Below are positions 24,201 through 35,903 of a stretch of 64,000 nucleotides of DNA, piece after piece. Source of the DNA: Labyrinthula sp. Ha (Eukaryota; Sar; Bigyra; Labyrinthulida; Labyrinthulaceae); the NCBI GenBank assembly GCA_015227615.1, contig JAALGZ010000022.1, forward strand, positions 62,001 to 126,000, in the 5' to 3' direction. Below the pieces are notes generated by a model. The model was not told the DNA's origin. It searched no databases and saw only the letters and a list, made by a program, of their open reading frames with translations. Each line of letters opens with the position of its first letter. The stretch's first letter is position 1. The translations under genes were made by a program, and so were the position numbers.

Positions 24201-27200
24201 AAAGAAAAATTAGCCATTATCATACCAAGAGCAATGAATTAGGGTAATAATCAATATTGGTAAGTCTCTACTTATTTTTTTGCTAATGGCATAGCATTAC
24301 GCAGCTATGATAAATGCACGAAACAAAGTTACCCAATCTCTTTCAAAACATACTTCTGTGTCACAAAAAAAAATTTCACAATGTTCTTTGGCTTCTTGGC
24401 CTTTACCAACTTTTATATCATTATTAGCTTGTCAAAAATAATTAATTCTTTCTAGAATAAAGTTAACATTGCGTAGGAACTTGGCTCGAACAAATTTCCG
24501 AAACTTAGAGTCTCTAATTCTTGACGGCATGGTACAGCTTGTGGAAGAGCAAATGAATACTCTAAGATTCGATTGGAATATTAATTTTCGATACCAAATT
24601 TATTTTTCCAATTTAGTTTCCTATCCCAAGAAGGAAGAGACTTAGTAAGTACAAGAGTTTGAATTGAGGTCAGAAAATCTGATATCTTTCTGGTACATAT
24701 ATATTTTCATCTCAAAAGCGGATTTTGAAATAAGGTTCTTTTTGGTGCATTATTATGCGTTTTGAGTAATGGATATGTTTTTTGCACCTATTAGATGTGA
24801 AAAAAAAAGAAAAACTATATGTTTTTCACAAGGATATCTTGTTTACCCAGTATTGATATATCGAAACCATTTTTGGCCAAAAGGCTTAGTTTGATCATAA
24901 AAATTTTGCAGAAGTCCAAGTTATGCTGTGAGAAACCTCACCAGAAGTTAATGTACTCCATATAATGCTGGTAGTTGCATAATTTTTGCAGCTATATAAG
25001 TCTTGACAGTGTATTAAGTAATAGGTGATATTTTCGTAATTACGAAGCAAGAAAGTATTACCACTATAAGCCATGCGGCTTATATAAAATACTCGGAGAT
25101 GTTTAAATCACATTAGGTTATTCAATATAGTAGTGTTGTATATATTTAAATGTATCCATCCATGAATATGTATCTGAAAGGTTCAAATGACAAAAAGCAT
25201 AATCTAATTTTTCTCCGTAAGAAAATTTCATTAAATGGGGAGGTGATCAAAATCTGTCTCAGTTTTTCATCATTGCAGGACCACATTGCCATATCATATA
25301 AGGTTTCATTTGGTTCAAAATTAAAACAACAGTTTTAGTTCATTTTTCACCAGACCCTGTCTACCAACCTTGCATCGATAATCAGTTGATTATCAAAAAT
25401 CCCTGAAAATGCTTTTGTCAATTGTTACTCTTAACAACAAGAAGCCTTCGGGAACAAAATTTATTAAAATTTTATTAATTAATCCAATCCGGTTCCCATC
25501 CCCAGTACTCTACTTCCTTAAGTTCACGCGCATAATTTTAGCATATAACCAAGTCGTTAGAATAGGGAACTGGATAAGACATATATTGATTATGTAAAAT
25601 TGAGCTTTTTATGGCTAGTAGCTAAACTAGATTGCGTATTTAGTATGTTTACATTCTCTAATGAGGCCACAACTTTATAAGACACCTATCAATTTTGTAT
25701 ACTATATTTGAACCATTGTCCTAAGTAGCTTAAATCCTTCATATTTATCTAGGTACATAGACAATGTAGAAGCTATACATAAAACAAACCCACGTCAAAG
25801 AAACTGAATCAAAACTAACTAGCGCCCATTTATGCTGAGAACAACCTCTGATATCATCCAACCTCTCAACTAAAAGAATGAAAACCCAACGACAAAATAA
25901 TAAAGATAACTATATGTTTGAAAACAAGAACATATACACCTATACTCCACGCTCCACTTACCACAGACATCTGCCTGCAAATAAAATTCTGGGTTGTATA
26001 AGCCTGAACTCGTGTTCAAGATATCTTACCCTGGTGAACTACCTCCTCCAATTTCGTGGACTTAGTAGCTAAGCTTTCAAACGGTAAAAATTATTTGTAG
26101 ATGGAATTGGCAACATTTCCTATTCTATTTCATTTACTCAATGTTATCTAACTACGTTATGTATACGCATATAGTTGACTTTAGAGTTCAGTTCCTGGAA
26201 AGTGGTATATCATGGAAGAACAATGTAGATACTATAATGCTACCTGTTGTAGCCCCCCATAAAATAACTAGAAATAATAGAAACAATATCTCAAAAAATG
26301 AAGACTTTTGAATAACTGTATCTTTAAGATATACCTGGTTATTCTCTTGGTATATGGTAGAAGTCCTTCCGAGACGCCATTTTTTTTCGACAAAATTTCA
26401 TGTGAGTAATCTGTGTTATCCCTGAAAATATAGCTTGAGTTCCTGTAAATCAGATGATTTGACGTATTTTTCTAATTCTAAATGAATGTAAATAGTCATA
26501 ACAACTTATGTTCTACAGATTCTTAGATTTGATTTTAGAAGCTCTCTCTCTCGCTAGATTCTAGACCTAAGTTGAACTGATTAAACAGCTCGCATTTGTT
26601 GTCGCTTCTTCGTGAAGTTAACTTATAATTTTCAGCGGATTAACACTATACAGAGATATCTAGATGCAATTAAATTGACATAATCTATTTTGTTAGATAA
26701 ATAAACTAAATAAATAACTTAAAGCCCACGCTGTTTAATATATCGAAAAAATAATCAATAATCTCAAAGATGTATATCCAAAAGTGCATCAAAAGATTTC
26801 TGCGACAGAATTTGGACTAAGCAGCATATCTATGCAAACAGATATTACTTAGCCATGCTAAGGGCAATATATTTCCGGTTATTTTAATGTTTCAAACACT
26901 CATCAAAGAAAGAAACTTTAGAAATCTGATGATTCAACATCTGATGTTAATTTTGATTAAATTAAGTGGACTGCCATCCTTACCTATGTTCATGTTATAA
27001 AGCAAATTAGACTTTGATAAAGCTACTAAAATGCTTATTTTATTTTAATTAAGATTTGAAAATACGAGGAAATTACTTTTTTTGCATTGAGTCTTTAGAA
27101 GACCATGATATAGATTAATTTTCTTACCACCACGTTTATTAATTAAATTTAATTTTGTTTGAGACAAAAACAGAAAATAATATTTATGCTTCTAGTAACA

Positions 27201-30200
27201 AGAGAAACAACTATCAATTAAATATAAAGAGGATTTTTTTTTGCTTGGTTCGACATTCTCTTTTTAAGTTAACGAATAATTCAATTTGATATCACCATGC
27301 GAGTTTTTCTCACGGATTTCCAATCTGTTAGACGATATTTTCTGACTAGCCAAATTAAGGACTTCATCTTATAAAATTACATAAATTTGAGACTAACTTT
27401 AGTTTTGCAAAACTCTAAAACGTAAAATTTTCCAAAAGATGATACTTTCATTCCTAATCAAGAAGAGGTGTAAGCTTTCTCAAATGTATCAGATTTGCAT
27501 GTATAGCTAGCCCTGTAGCATTTTGTTTCCACATACCAACATACATTCACTTAGATAGCCGATGCATGAATTTTCTTTGTGTAGAACTTAAATAGTATGA
27601 TAAAACATAGAATTTAGGAAGAAAACTTTTCAAATAGGAAATAGAAGGTATTCTTCTCCCTACTATTAAAAATTTCTTTCTTTGGCCAAATTTGACCAAA
27701 AAGTTCCAAAAGGTACGTATATTCTTAAGGTTGCTATTCTTATCAATTTTGAAATTCAAGACTATTGACGCATAAAGATTTGGAAAACAAATGAAAGCAA
27801 TTGCTAGGCTTGGATTAATCACTATTTTTCACATCATGGCACAGAGCTTTATCATTTTGCAGGAGAAAGTATCTTAAATGGTTGCTCTAAAGAGCAACAA
27901 GATGAATTTATCAATTATTCTTAGATGAAGGCTTTGTTAGTGAGAGGAATGCTAACATAAAGGAACGCTATATTGGCAACACTATTTAATTTATTCCAAA
28001 ATCATTAAAGACATTTACAAGCTCTACCTTTATCTTCTGGTATTGGTTTGAAGAACTTAATTGAGTAGAATTAAGCATTATTGGGTATCTTGGTTCGAAA
28101 TCGCAGATTGTGCTATCGAATTCAGGTATTGGGGATCTAAAACTTTTCTTGCTTCACAATTTTTTGGTTCTATTGAGGAAACGGAATGTTTAAATTTTAC
28201 AGCTTTAAATGCTAGAATTGAGAGTACAAAAAGTAATATGGCTAACCGCGTACACCATTACTAGTGGATTGTATTTCACAAAAAGAGACGGATAATATGG
28301 TTGTTTCTAAAGTCAATGCCAGCTAAGTCTGAATACATTACTAGAGATGTACATGCCTCAAGGCCCTATATTGAGAGAAAACCTAGGATGTGTTGTACAC
28401 ACATGTATGTTCACATTTCATGGATGTATGACATAGCAAAACTGCATTGAGTACAGAGAGAATGCAAGATGTGTACAAGATATCTGGCTCTATTTAATTG
28501 CTATCACAGAGTGAGTATTCCTAAGGTTCTTCTACAAGCAACTTTGTGAGATCACTACTCTAAATACTTATACCAGCCACAGCTGTACTTTAGCCAAAGA
28601 TTTTATAATATATCTAATTAAAAGCAATGCGCTGTAATTTCAAAATGTTCTACGCAAACATTGCTTATAAATAATTCTTTTTTTAGTAGATATACAGTTT
28701 TGTTGAGATTAGTAAATAATGAATGTAACCAATCTACATCTCATGAGAGAGACGAGAAAAATATACAAATTATAAAATGTAGCAAGTACATGCTGATGTA
28801 TATATAGGCTTCACACAAAAAATAGTACAGAAAGATTTTAACCTTGATTGTTTTATTTCAAAATTTTGTTTCCTGTCACAAACTTGGAACAGGGCATCAG
28901 ATCAACGATTCACTAGTCGAAAGCTTCAATTTTGCCTTGGAAAAGCTCTCTGAAACGGATAGAGCTCACTAGCGCTAGAAAAGTCTTCTATTTTGATATT
29001 TAAAAGTTTTACAAGATTTGTTTTTTACTTCTGCTAGGGGGATCTACAGTAAGAGGAACATTGTTTCATAACGTGGATAAAGATAGCACGCCAAATAATA
29101 TCTTCAATTTGTTATCATAACAAAATCAAGAAGTCAAGGTTATAGTTTTATTTAATAGAATCTTGAATTTTCTAATAGTTAATGAATATATTTTGGTTGG
29201 GAGATAAGGCTAATTTATAGATAGCATAAATATTGCTAGAGTACTGAAGAGGAAAATCGTTAGAACACAACACTAATAAACGATATAAATTCAGTGTACA
29301 CAAACCAAATAGATCTAGATTCGAATATTGATAAAAATTCTTAAGTAGAACACTCAGTTAATGTAACAAGTTAAGCACATAGTATAAAATTGAAGAAATG
29401 GAGTCAGTGCAAGAGAATCTAGGTTTGAAAGAAAGACTTAGGGCGAAGAAGGTCTTAACCTCAGGTATTTTGTCCTGGTACCCCGTATAGCCTATAAAGA
29501 CTGAGAGACCAAGAAAATAACTTTTCAAAATCATGCAAAAAAGTGGAAAAGGCTTTGATTCCATTGGTAACAATCGTCTTGAGCAGGCTTAGTACAAATA
29601 AATCTTTCGCATATCAAGAGATAGCAATCTTGTAAGCCTCTGCAACCTCTGCAACCAATAAATAACAAAAAGACTAGCAAATTGGAGCATCATCCACAGT
29701 AAGTTTATAATTTTCCATATCTTGGTTAATAAAAGTAATTACTTTGCTTTGCGGATATAATTTAATTGAGAAAAGATGCTTTTAAAAGGAAACGGTTTAC
29801 AAAAAGAATTAAGCTGCTAGCTTATGAATAAAGTTTAATTCTTGAAACCTGTTTTTGGAAGTTGTGTAGAATTTGGTCAATGTCTTTTAGGGGCATTCTG
29901 AACATAGGGTATTTTTTCAAGTGGGTATAGACCCTCAAAAACTTGCAAAATGGTATTACCACTGTCCAATTCAGACAACACAATTCTGGAAAACAGCAAT
30001 ACTTCCACAAGAGCACCAAGTTTACAATCTAGAGTCATTTTGTTCAACATTTTCATCCAATTCTTATCTTAAATTGATCAAACTATTCACTAAAAATGTT
30101 TTTGTAAGAAAACTGCAAGAAACTGAAGTAACAAAACATGTTGTCAGAAGAACTAGTTCATACCCACAAGAAACAAATCGTCTTTTTATTCATGCCCTTA

Positions 30201-30252
30201 TGTTTATTTTCCTCAAATCAAAACAAACTAAAAATAAGGTAAAATATAAAAT
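21204..30252. other. Long gene-poor AT-rich stretch
   Basis: About 9 kb without a supportable gene. Frames above 90 codons (such as 21719-22129 plus, 27822-27547 minus, 29921-30256 plus) have biased, low-information composition and no recognised domain. Some of the stretch, for example 28.0-28.5 kb, has a less AT-rich texture like decayed retroelements, but I could not support homology. The last ~100 bp are the A-rich leader of the gene at 30253. Confidence 0.5.
30219..30228 (+). promoter_or_regulatory. CAAAACAAAC motif before a start codon
   Basis: CAAAACAAACTAAAAA lies 25-34 bp before the ATG at 30253 and matches the motif before the genes starting at 5951 and 56433. A core promoter or leader role is inferred from recurrence only. 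Confidence 0.3.
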
Positions 30253-30855
30253 ATGAAGTTTAACTATATTGTTGGTACAGCTATTATGGCACTCTCTGAA
30301 GCAAAGTTGAACAACAACTATATGAACAAAAGAGCATTGGCAATGAAAAATTTACTTGCTGGAAAAAAGCTTCAGGAAGAATACGAAGTTTGTGAAGTTG
30401 ACTTCGAAGAGTTTTTTGAATGCCTTGAGCCCGCTATTGCAGAAGAAGAAAAGATTTTAAGTGGATTCTCTGAAGAGCAGCAACAACAAGCGAACGAAAT
30501 TATGGAGGATTTTACATTGACTAATGAGCAAACAGGTGAAGCACTAGAAGAATTACTTGGTGATGACGTGTTTTGCACTCCAGAATTTTTGGAGGTTTTA
30601 CCAAGACAACTTCTTTGTTTCTTCACTTGTGACAAAGATTTTTGTGAGGAGAATGAACAGCTTTTAAAACTTGCTGTAGAAGAACTTGGAGTGTTTTATG
30701 GATGTGAAGTAGAAGCGGACGATGTTTGTGATGATTTTGCTGATCTAGTTGGTGCAGCTGGGGATTTAGATTCTGTAAGTATTGTAGGAGTAATAGTTAG
30801 ACAAGTAATTGTCCGTATCGTCTATATGTGTATGAGGATACGTATATTAAATTAA
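30253..30855 (+). CDS. Secreted cysteine-rich protein, family copy 4, 3' end replaced by an LTR
   Basis: A 200-codon frame. It has a signal-peptide-like start, and its eight cysteines follow the family plan C-x9-C-x50-C-x13-C-x3-C-x4-C-x19-C-x7-C. Residues 1-181 are host sequence. The copia LTR starts at 30795, so the last 19 codons and the stop are read from the LTR. On the far side of the element, 35859-35903 continues the host frame for a dozen more hydrophobic or small codons and a TAG. The ancestral protein was thus about 193 residues with the usual short hydrophobic end. The new tail is basic (RIVYMCMRIRILN) and fits a GPI signal poorly, so the allele may be non-functional or lose its anchoring. 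The native 3' UTR and polyadenylation signal are displaced. Closest relative here is the pseudogene at 36.4 kb. Confidence 0.8.
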   Translation: MKFNYIVGTAIMALSEAKLNNNYMNKRALAMKNLLAGKKLQEEYEVCEVDFEEFFECLEPAIAEEEKILSGFSEEQQQQANEIMEDFTLTNEQTGEALEELLGDDVFCTPEFLEVLPRQLLCFFTCDKDFCEENEQLLKLAVEELGVFYGCEVEADDVCDDFADLVGAAGDLDSVSIVGVIVRQVIVRIVYMCMRIRILN

Positions 30856-31094
30856 ATAAATTGAAAGAGCTTGAAAAGAGCTTTAAAATGATATAAGTAA
30901 CGTTTTCTAACTCCCAGTAGTTGTTGAGATATTAAGGTTTTACGATCTGTTGTTTCCGGTGCTTATGTATTAGTAAAAATGTATTATGTAAAGTTGCACC
31001 AATTGTGCAGTAATGTAATATTGTATTATAACTATGTAAAGTGTAAACAGTCAGTATGGAAAGAGTCGTACACTCGACTGCTTAGTGTCTGACT
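30795..31094 (-). repeat. Copia 3' LTR
   Basis: 300 bp. On the plus strand it begins AGTTAGACA and ends TGTCTGACT, so the ends form a short imperfect inverted repeat. The terminal bases are AG...CT rather than the usual TG...CA when a 5-bp target duplication is assumed. It supplies the stop codon of the interrupted host gene. Confidence 0.93.
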
Positions 31095-31107
31095 CCATGC
31101 GGTCTTT

Positions 31108-34100
31108 TTAGATCTTCAAATGCTGCCACTTCATCCTTGAATGAGTCATGTTCCAAAGTTTTTCAAACTCAGCTCTTGGATTCTGTTTCGTTTGAAGATC
31201 AGCAATGTTGAATTCGCGTTTGATGAAAATCACCTTTAGTTTTCCTGAACGAATGAGTCCTTTTAAGAAATGAATTGCAACACTCATGTGTTTTTGCTCT
31301 GGAGAAACTGTCTTTTCTAAGGTTTTAGTTGAACTAAGTGAATCTGTAAAAATCACTGAAGGTAGCTTGACTTTGCAATCTAAATCCATGCACAATCCGT
31401 AGATTCCTTGCAAATGTTTTGCTGTCTTGTAACTTTCAATCAGCTCAGCTCCGGCAGCAGAGGTAGCAACTGTCCTTTGTCTTGAACTTCTGCCAGTAAT
31501 GAGCGATTGACCAAAGTAAATGAAGTTACCACTAACACTTTTTCTGTTAAGTGAGTTAGAGGCCCATTCAGCATCACAAAAGGCAAGAAGTGTAATTTCA
31601 CCATTTGATTGATCTGAGTAAAAAATTCGTTTTTGATGTTTCGTTCTACTAATGTAACCTAATGTGTTGAGAATTGACTTTACTGCAAAACTTGTCACGT
31701 GTTCAGAAAGTTGACTAAGCGCATGTAACGCGTAGAGTAAATCAAATCTTGTAAGTCGTAAGTAAATTAAAGATCCAAGCAATTCTCTGTACGGAAATTT
31801 AATGCTTTTAGCATTGGAATTGTTTTTAACAGCCTCAGCGAAAGTAGAAGGTAATGGTGTAAATTTGTCTTTAGTCTTGAAATCCTTGAAGTTTTCTAAA
31901 ATTTTCTCAATGTGTTTGGTTTGGTCAATTTGGTAGTCTCCATTGGATTTTCTTTCAATGTTAACTCCTAAGAAGTCTGTTTTCTGATCTAGTGTTCCTA
32001 GTGTAATTTTGTAAGTTTTCCCAAACTGTTTTGAGAAGTTTGTAATTTCTTGTTTTGTACCGAGCATCAGTACATCATCAACGTAAAGTAAAGTAATTAA
32101 ATCTTTCTTGTAGAAGACACACTCGTCAAAGATTGCTTGTTTGAGTCCAAGTTTTTGAATTGTAGCAGAAACATTGTCAAACCAAAGCTTGGGACTTTCC
32201 TTCAGACCGTAAAGTGCTTTCTCAATCTTCATTACTTTAGTCTTGTCATGTTTCAGTTCATGTCCATCAGGGATTTCACAGTAGAGTGTAGTGCCAGCAG
32301 GTAGATCCGCGTACAAGAATGCGGTACTAACATCTAAAGTGTTAAAATGGAACTGTCTTCGAGCTGCAACTGCTAGTGCAACTGCAAGACTGTTGTAGTC
32401 TAAGGTAGGAGAACTGCGGTAAGGTGTAATTTTGAATTTCTGAGATCTTCCATTGTAAACACATCTTGCTTTGAAACTACCATTGCGTTTTTGTTTCACA
32501 AGCATCGTGCATTTTCCAACGTAAGCATTTTCAGGAAGTTCAGAGCGATTAATCACTTTGAGAACCTTTCGTTCTTCCAAAGCTTTGAGTTCTTTTTCGA
32601 CCGCTTTCTTGTAAGATGCTTCGTCTGGGTGACCTCTTGTGTCACGGTAAATGGAAGGTTTCTGATCAATTCTAGACTGAATGATCTTCTTCCGTAGCTT
32701 TTCTTTCTGACCTTTTGTTTTAGGCTTGATGATGTGTGTTGTTTCTTCAGTTGTGTTCAACGTGAAAGCTGACATCCGATTTAGGTCGAATTTCGTTGCA
32801 TTTCTCCCAGATCGCGTTGTGACTGGTAGACGAGCATTGCTGTTTTCGCTCGTTTGAGGTGTTTCAGGGTTTGTTACTTCGGCAGATGGGGTTGGATCAT
32901 GTGCATCTTGATCCTGATCGAGTTGAACATCTGCTGAAGGGGGATTTTCATCGAAATTATCATCATGCTCAAAATCATGATTTTCTTGTTGATTTGCCTT
33001 CTGGCCATAACGTACATAGTGTATACCAAAATCTGGACTGAAATCATCGTCATCATCAGATTCAAAATCGTCCTCAGAAATTGGGTCATTTTCAGTTTTG
33101 TCAACAATTTTGATGTCACCAAATGAGAAAGTTGGTGGATTTTGATCGATTTGATCATGTGTTCTTGATTCTTGGAACCAAACATCGGTTAGTTGAGGGT
33201 AAATGATTTTTCCAGTACTAAGTTTGTAGATGATTGCTGTGTTGAAGCTTGAATGTTCCTGTAGTCCAAGAAAGAGACCAGTGTCTGTTCTTTCTTGAAA
33301 TTTGTTTGTCTTCGTTCCAGAAGATTTTAACGTAAAACAACAGCAACCAAAGGTTCTAAGTGAAGAAAGGTTTGGTTCTTGCCCAGTTTCTAGTTTGTAA
33401 GGTGACTCACCAAGTGTTTTGTGATGCACTCTGTTCTTGATGTAACTTGCAAATTTGACCGCGTAGATCCAAAAGGAGTCATCAAGTTTAGACTGTAGTA
33501 GGGCGGCTGAAGCCATGACCTTTAAGATGCCAATCGTTCGTTCAGCAACTCCATTGAAAGTGTCATGTCGATCTCTAGGGACAAAACGTAAATGAATGCC
33601 TTTTGCGGAAATTGAGTTGACAAAGTGTTCTGCCGTAAAACCAGATTGGCGGTCTGTAACAATCGTTTTTGGTAAAGTTTTGAGTGTAGAAAGAAGGTAG
33701 TAAAGAGCTGCAAGTAAATCTTTCGATTGAAGTGTTCTTAAAGGAGCAACTCTAATTAATTTTGTTTTCAGGTCAACTAAAATCAATGCAGCCACAACAC
33801 CATTGACTGGTTTCATCGAGTGTTTTGGCGGAATGAGTAAGTCCATTGAAAAAGCTTGACCTTTGGAATCAGGAGAGAGTTTCATCTTGTGAATTAAATT
33901 CTTCACTGGGTTGTGTTTAGCTTTTGTCTGAAGACAGACTTGGCAGCTGTTCAGTTTTTGAGAACCCTTAATGAAACCAGCATGTTTAAGTTTGTCCTCT
34001 GAGAGATGCATCAATCTACGATGCATTAGATTTGGATCAGAGGTTTGTAAGACTGATTTCCCTAGTGGAATGATTTCAATGAAGCTTTTCTTTCCAAGTA

Positions 34101-35550
34101 AAATTATTTTTAATTTGTTTCCTGTTTCTAGTTGTACGTTTCTAGAGCGATGGTTGACTTTAACATTCTGTTGCTCTAGATCGTAGGTACACAAAATGTT
34201 GAAATTTGCACTTGGCATGTAAATTGCCTGTACTGTAAAAAACTTAGAAGGAAATTCTTTGAATGCAAATCTGGCTGTTCCAGTGCTTTCGTAGCTACCA
34301 GAATTTTCTGTAAGGGTAAGTTTACCAGGCTTCTGATCCATGTGTGTAAAAAAATCAGCGCTTCTAAAAACGAAAACATCGCTGCATGAATCCAGCCCAG
34401 CTAAAGAGTTTGAACCTGTGGTACAAAGAGAAGTAGCGAAACTGAAAGGATTAAAATTTTCTTTTGTAGATGTTACTGCTACTGTTTTCTTTGTTGGTTT
34501 TTTCTTCATCTTGGGAAGTTGTAATGTACGTTCTGGGTTGGTTGAACACACCTTTGCAAAATGATTAGGTTTGCCACAGTAAGAACAGGTAGCACCTTTA
34601 GCAGCACATTGTTTGCCTTTGTGTGGAAAATCTTCACCGCAATTGAAACACAATGTACCTTTTGAATTAGAAGAAACAATTTTCTTTGTAAATGCAACAA
34701 CTGATGTACTTGGAGCATCAAAAGGGATCAAACCTGAATTGTCATGCTGAAGTACGGCTTGTGTCACTTCACTCATGTAATCCTTTAATGGTAGATCTTT
34801 TGAATCCAAATTGTTGACAACTGTAAAAATTTTCTGATTGTTGTTTCTTCTGAAGAGAATCTTAGTTTGAAAAAGTGTAAGTAAATCAGAGTCATTTTGC
34901 ATCATCTTGATCTGATTAGCCTGTTGTACCAAAGAATCAAAGCGTTTAACGAAGTCTGTAATGGGTTCTGATTCCTCCCAACAGCTGTAAATCAAGTTTC
35001 CAAAGTTAATTCTTTTTCTGGTTTGTGTAGGTAAGAATGTAACAGCCCCGATGCGTCGCAGGATTTTGCAAAAACGATGTGGGGTTCGGATTGTTCGTAA
35101 GAAAACAACGTCTTTTTTCCAAAGAGAAATGATGTCATCTGAAAGTTCATCGTCAATTTCTTCCTCTAGAATGTAGTTAGATTTTTGAGTAAGCGGATTG
35201 TAAGATTCTAACAGCTCATCAATGATGCTGCGGTCATGAGATTTAAAGAATTTTCGTAGAGATGTTCCATTAATTTGTAATTTTAAGGCAAGCAGGTACA
35301 TCTCAACACCTTGTTTCAGAAGTTCGAATTGATTTTGATCAGTTTTTGATCGTAAAAGGTTTTCCAATCTTTTTCGTCCTTTTTTGTAGAATTCTTCGTT
35401 AATTGCTTCATTTGTAATTTCTAGCTTCGTAAGTGTTGTAGTTGAAGCAGGAAAGTTTTGTAAATGAGTTTCCCCTTGGGTCAAGTTGGAGTTTTCACTC
35501 CGTGCTGTTCGTTCTTCCACGGGATCACTCTGATTTTCGTTTACTTCCAT
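31108..35550 (-). CDS. Copia gag-pol polyprotein
   Basis: One frame of 1480 codons from the first ATG (35550). An open stretch further upstream runs into the LTR only through a non-ATG start. Parts in order: a gag region; two CCHC-type zinc knuckles (CFNCGEDF...C and CSYCGKPNH...C, about residues 300-340); a protease region; an integrase zinc-binding H-C region (about 510-545) and catalytic core (SMDLL, VTDRQSGF, NGVAERT); an acidic linker; reverse transcriptase with YVDDVLML; and RNase H with AFCDAEWAS. Integrase before RT identifies Ty1/copia. Gag and pol are in a single frame, as in many copia elements, so no frameshift is needed. It was not determined whether it is active. Small frames on the opposite strand are shadows. 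Confidence 0.95.
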   Translation of the reverse strand: MEVNENQSDPVEERTARSENSNLTQGETHLQNFPASTTTLTKLEITNEAINEEFYKKGRKRLENLLRSKTDQNQFELLKQGVEMYLLALKLQINGTSLRKFFKSHDRSIIDELLESYNPLTQKSNYILEEEIDDELSDDIISLWKKDVVFLRTIRTPHRFCKILRRIGAVTFLPTQTRKRINFGNLIYSCWEESEPITDFVKRFDSLVQQANQIKMMQNDSDLLTLFQTKILFRRNNNQKIFTVVNNLDSKDLPLKDYMSEVTQAVLQHDNSGLIPFDAPSTSVVAFTKKIVSSNSKGTLCFNCGEDFPHKGKQCAAKGATCSYCGKPNHFAKVCSTNPERTLQLPKMKKKPTKKTVAVTSTKENFNPFSFATSLCTTGSNSLAGLDSCSDVFVFRSADFFTHMDQKPGKLTLTENSGSYESTGTARFAFKEFPSKFFTVQAIYMPSANFNILCTYDLEQQNVKVNHRSRNVQLETGNKLKIILLGKKSFIEIIPLGKSVLQTSDPNLMHRRLMHLSEDKLKHAGFIKGSQKLNSCQVCLQTKAKHNPVKNLIHKMKLSPDSKGQAFSMDLLIPPKHSMKPVNGVVAALILVDLKTKLIRVAPLRTLQSKDLLAALYYLLSTLKTLPKTIVTDRQSGFTAEHFVNSISAKGIHLRFVPRDRHDTFNGVAERTIGILKVMASAALLQSKLDDSFWIYAVKFASYIKNRVHHKTLGESPYKLETGQEPNLSSLRTFGCCCFTLKSSGTKTNKFQERTDTGLFLGLQEHSSFNTAIIYKLSTGKIIYPQLTDVWFQESRTHDQIDQNPPTFSFGDIKIVDKTENDPISEDDFESDDDDDFSPDFGIHYVRYGQKANQQENHDFEHDDNFDENPPSADVQLDQDQDAHDPTPSAEVTNPETPQTSENSNARLPVTTRSGRNATKFDLNRMSAFTLNTTEETTHIIKPKTKGQKEKLRKKIIQSRIDQKPSIYRDTRGHPDEASYKKAVEKELKALEERKVLKVINRSELPENAYVGKCTMLVKQKRNGSFKARCVYNGRSQKFKITPYRSSPTLDYNSLAVALAVAARRQFHFNTLDVSTAFLYADLPAGTTLYCEIPDGHELKHDKTKVMKIEKALYGLKESPKLWFDNVSATIQKLGLKQAIFDECVFYKKDLITLLYVDDVLMLGTKQEITNFSKQFGKTYKITLGTLDQKTDFLGVNIERKSNGDYQIDQTKHIEKILENFKDFKTKDKFTPLPSTFAEAVKNNSNAKSIKFPYRELLGSLIYLRLTRFDLLYALHALSQLSEHVTSFAVKSILNTLGYISRTKHQKRIFYSDQSNGEITLLAFCDAEWASNSLNRKSVSGNFIYFGQSLITGRSSRQRTVATSAAGAELIESYKTAKHLQGIYGLCMDLDCKVKLPSVIFTDSLSSTKTLEKTVSPEQKHMSVAIHFLKGLIRSGKLKVIFIKREFNIADLQTKQNPRAEFEKLWNMTHSRMKWQHLKI

Positions 35551-35558
35551 CGCAACCA

Positions 35559-35858
35559 AGTTAGACAAGTAATTGTCCGTATCGTCTATATGTGTATGAG
35601 GATACGTATATTAAATAAAATAAACTGAAAGAGCTTGAAAAGAGCTTTAAAATGATATAAGTAACGTTTTCTAACTCCCAGTAGTTGTTGAGATATTAAG
35701 GTTTTACGATCTGTTGTTTCCGGTGCTTATGTATTAGTAAAAATGTATTATGTAAAGTTGCACCAATTGTGCAGTAATGTAATATTGTATTATAACTATG
35801 TAAAGTGTAAACAGTCAGTATGGAAAGAGTCGTACACTCGACTGCTTAGTGTCTGACT
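35559..35858 (-). repeat. Copia 5' LTR
   Basis: 300 bp, nearly identical to 30795-31094; the only differences seen by eye are in the A/T-rich run near 35613-35627. It is followed on the plus strand by the second copy of the 5-bp target duplication. Confidence 0.93.
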
Positions 35859-35903
35859 GTAATAGCTGCAGTTGTAAGTATGAAAGTTGCTATGATGCAC
35901 TAG
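35859..35903 (+). pseudogene. Displaced 3' end of the cysteine-rich gene
   Basis: The target duplication copy plus the next 40 bp continue the host reading frame interrupted at 30794 and reach a TAG at 35901-35903. The codons spell small and hydrophobic residues (AAVVSMKVAMMH), shorter and less hydrophobic than the tails of the other family members. Confidence 0.7.

Larger units (their letters stand above)
30795..35858 (-). mobile_element. Young Ty1/copia LTR retrotransposon, looks whole
   Basis: A 5064-bp element on the minus strand with two 300-bp LTRs, one gag-pol frame and a 5-bp target duplication, GTAAT, at 30790-30794 and 35859-35863. The LTRs differ at only about two positions by eye, so insertion was recent. 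It sits inside the 3' coding end of the cysteine-rich gene at 30253. The gag-pol frame starts 8 nt after the 5' LTR and ends 13 nt before the 3' LTR, so there is almost no untranslated internal sequence. The sequence next to the 5' LTR begins TGGTTGCG, the usual TGG start of a tRNA primer-binding site. No breaks were seen in the main frame. Confidence 0.95.

Noticed and set aside
28061-28500. Possible copia remnant
   Set aside because: A few words resemble copia pol but order and spacing could not be supported by eye.
30372-30635. Minus-strand 87-codon frame inside family copy 4
   Set aside because: Ser/Cys-rich shadow of the acidic sense-strand codons.
32859-34721. Several short frames opposite or out of frame with copia gag-pol
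   Set aside because: Shadows of the long frame; no independent signal.
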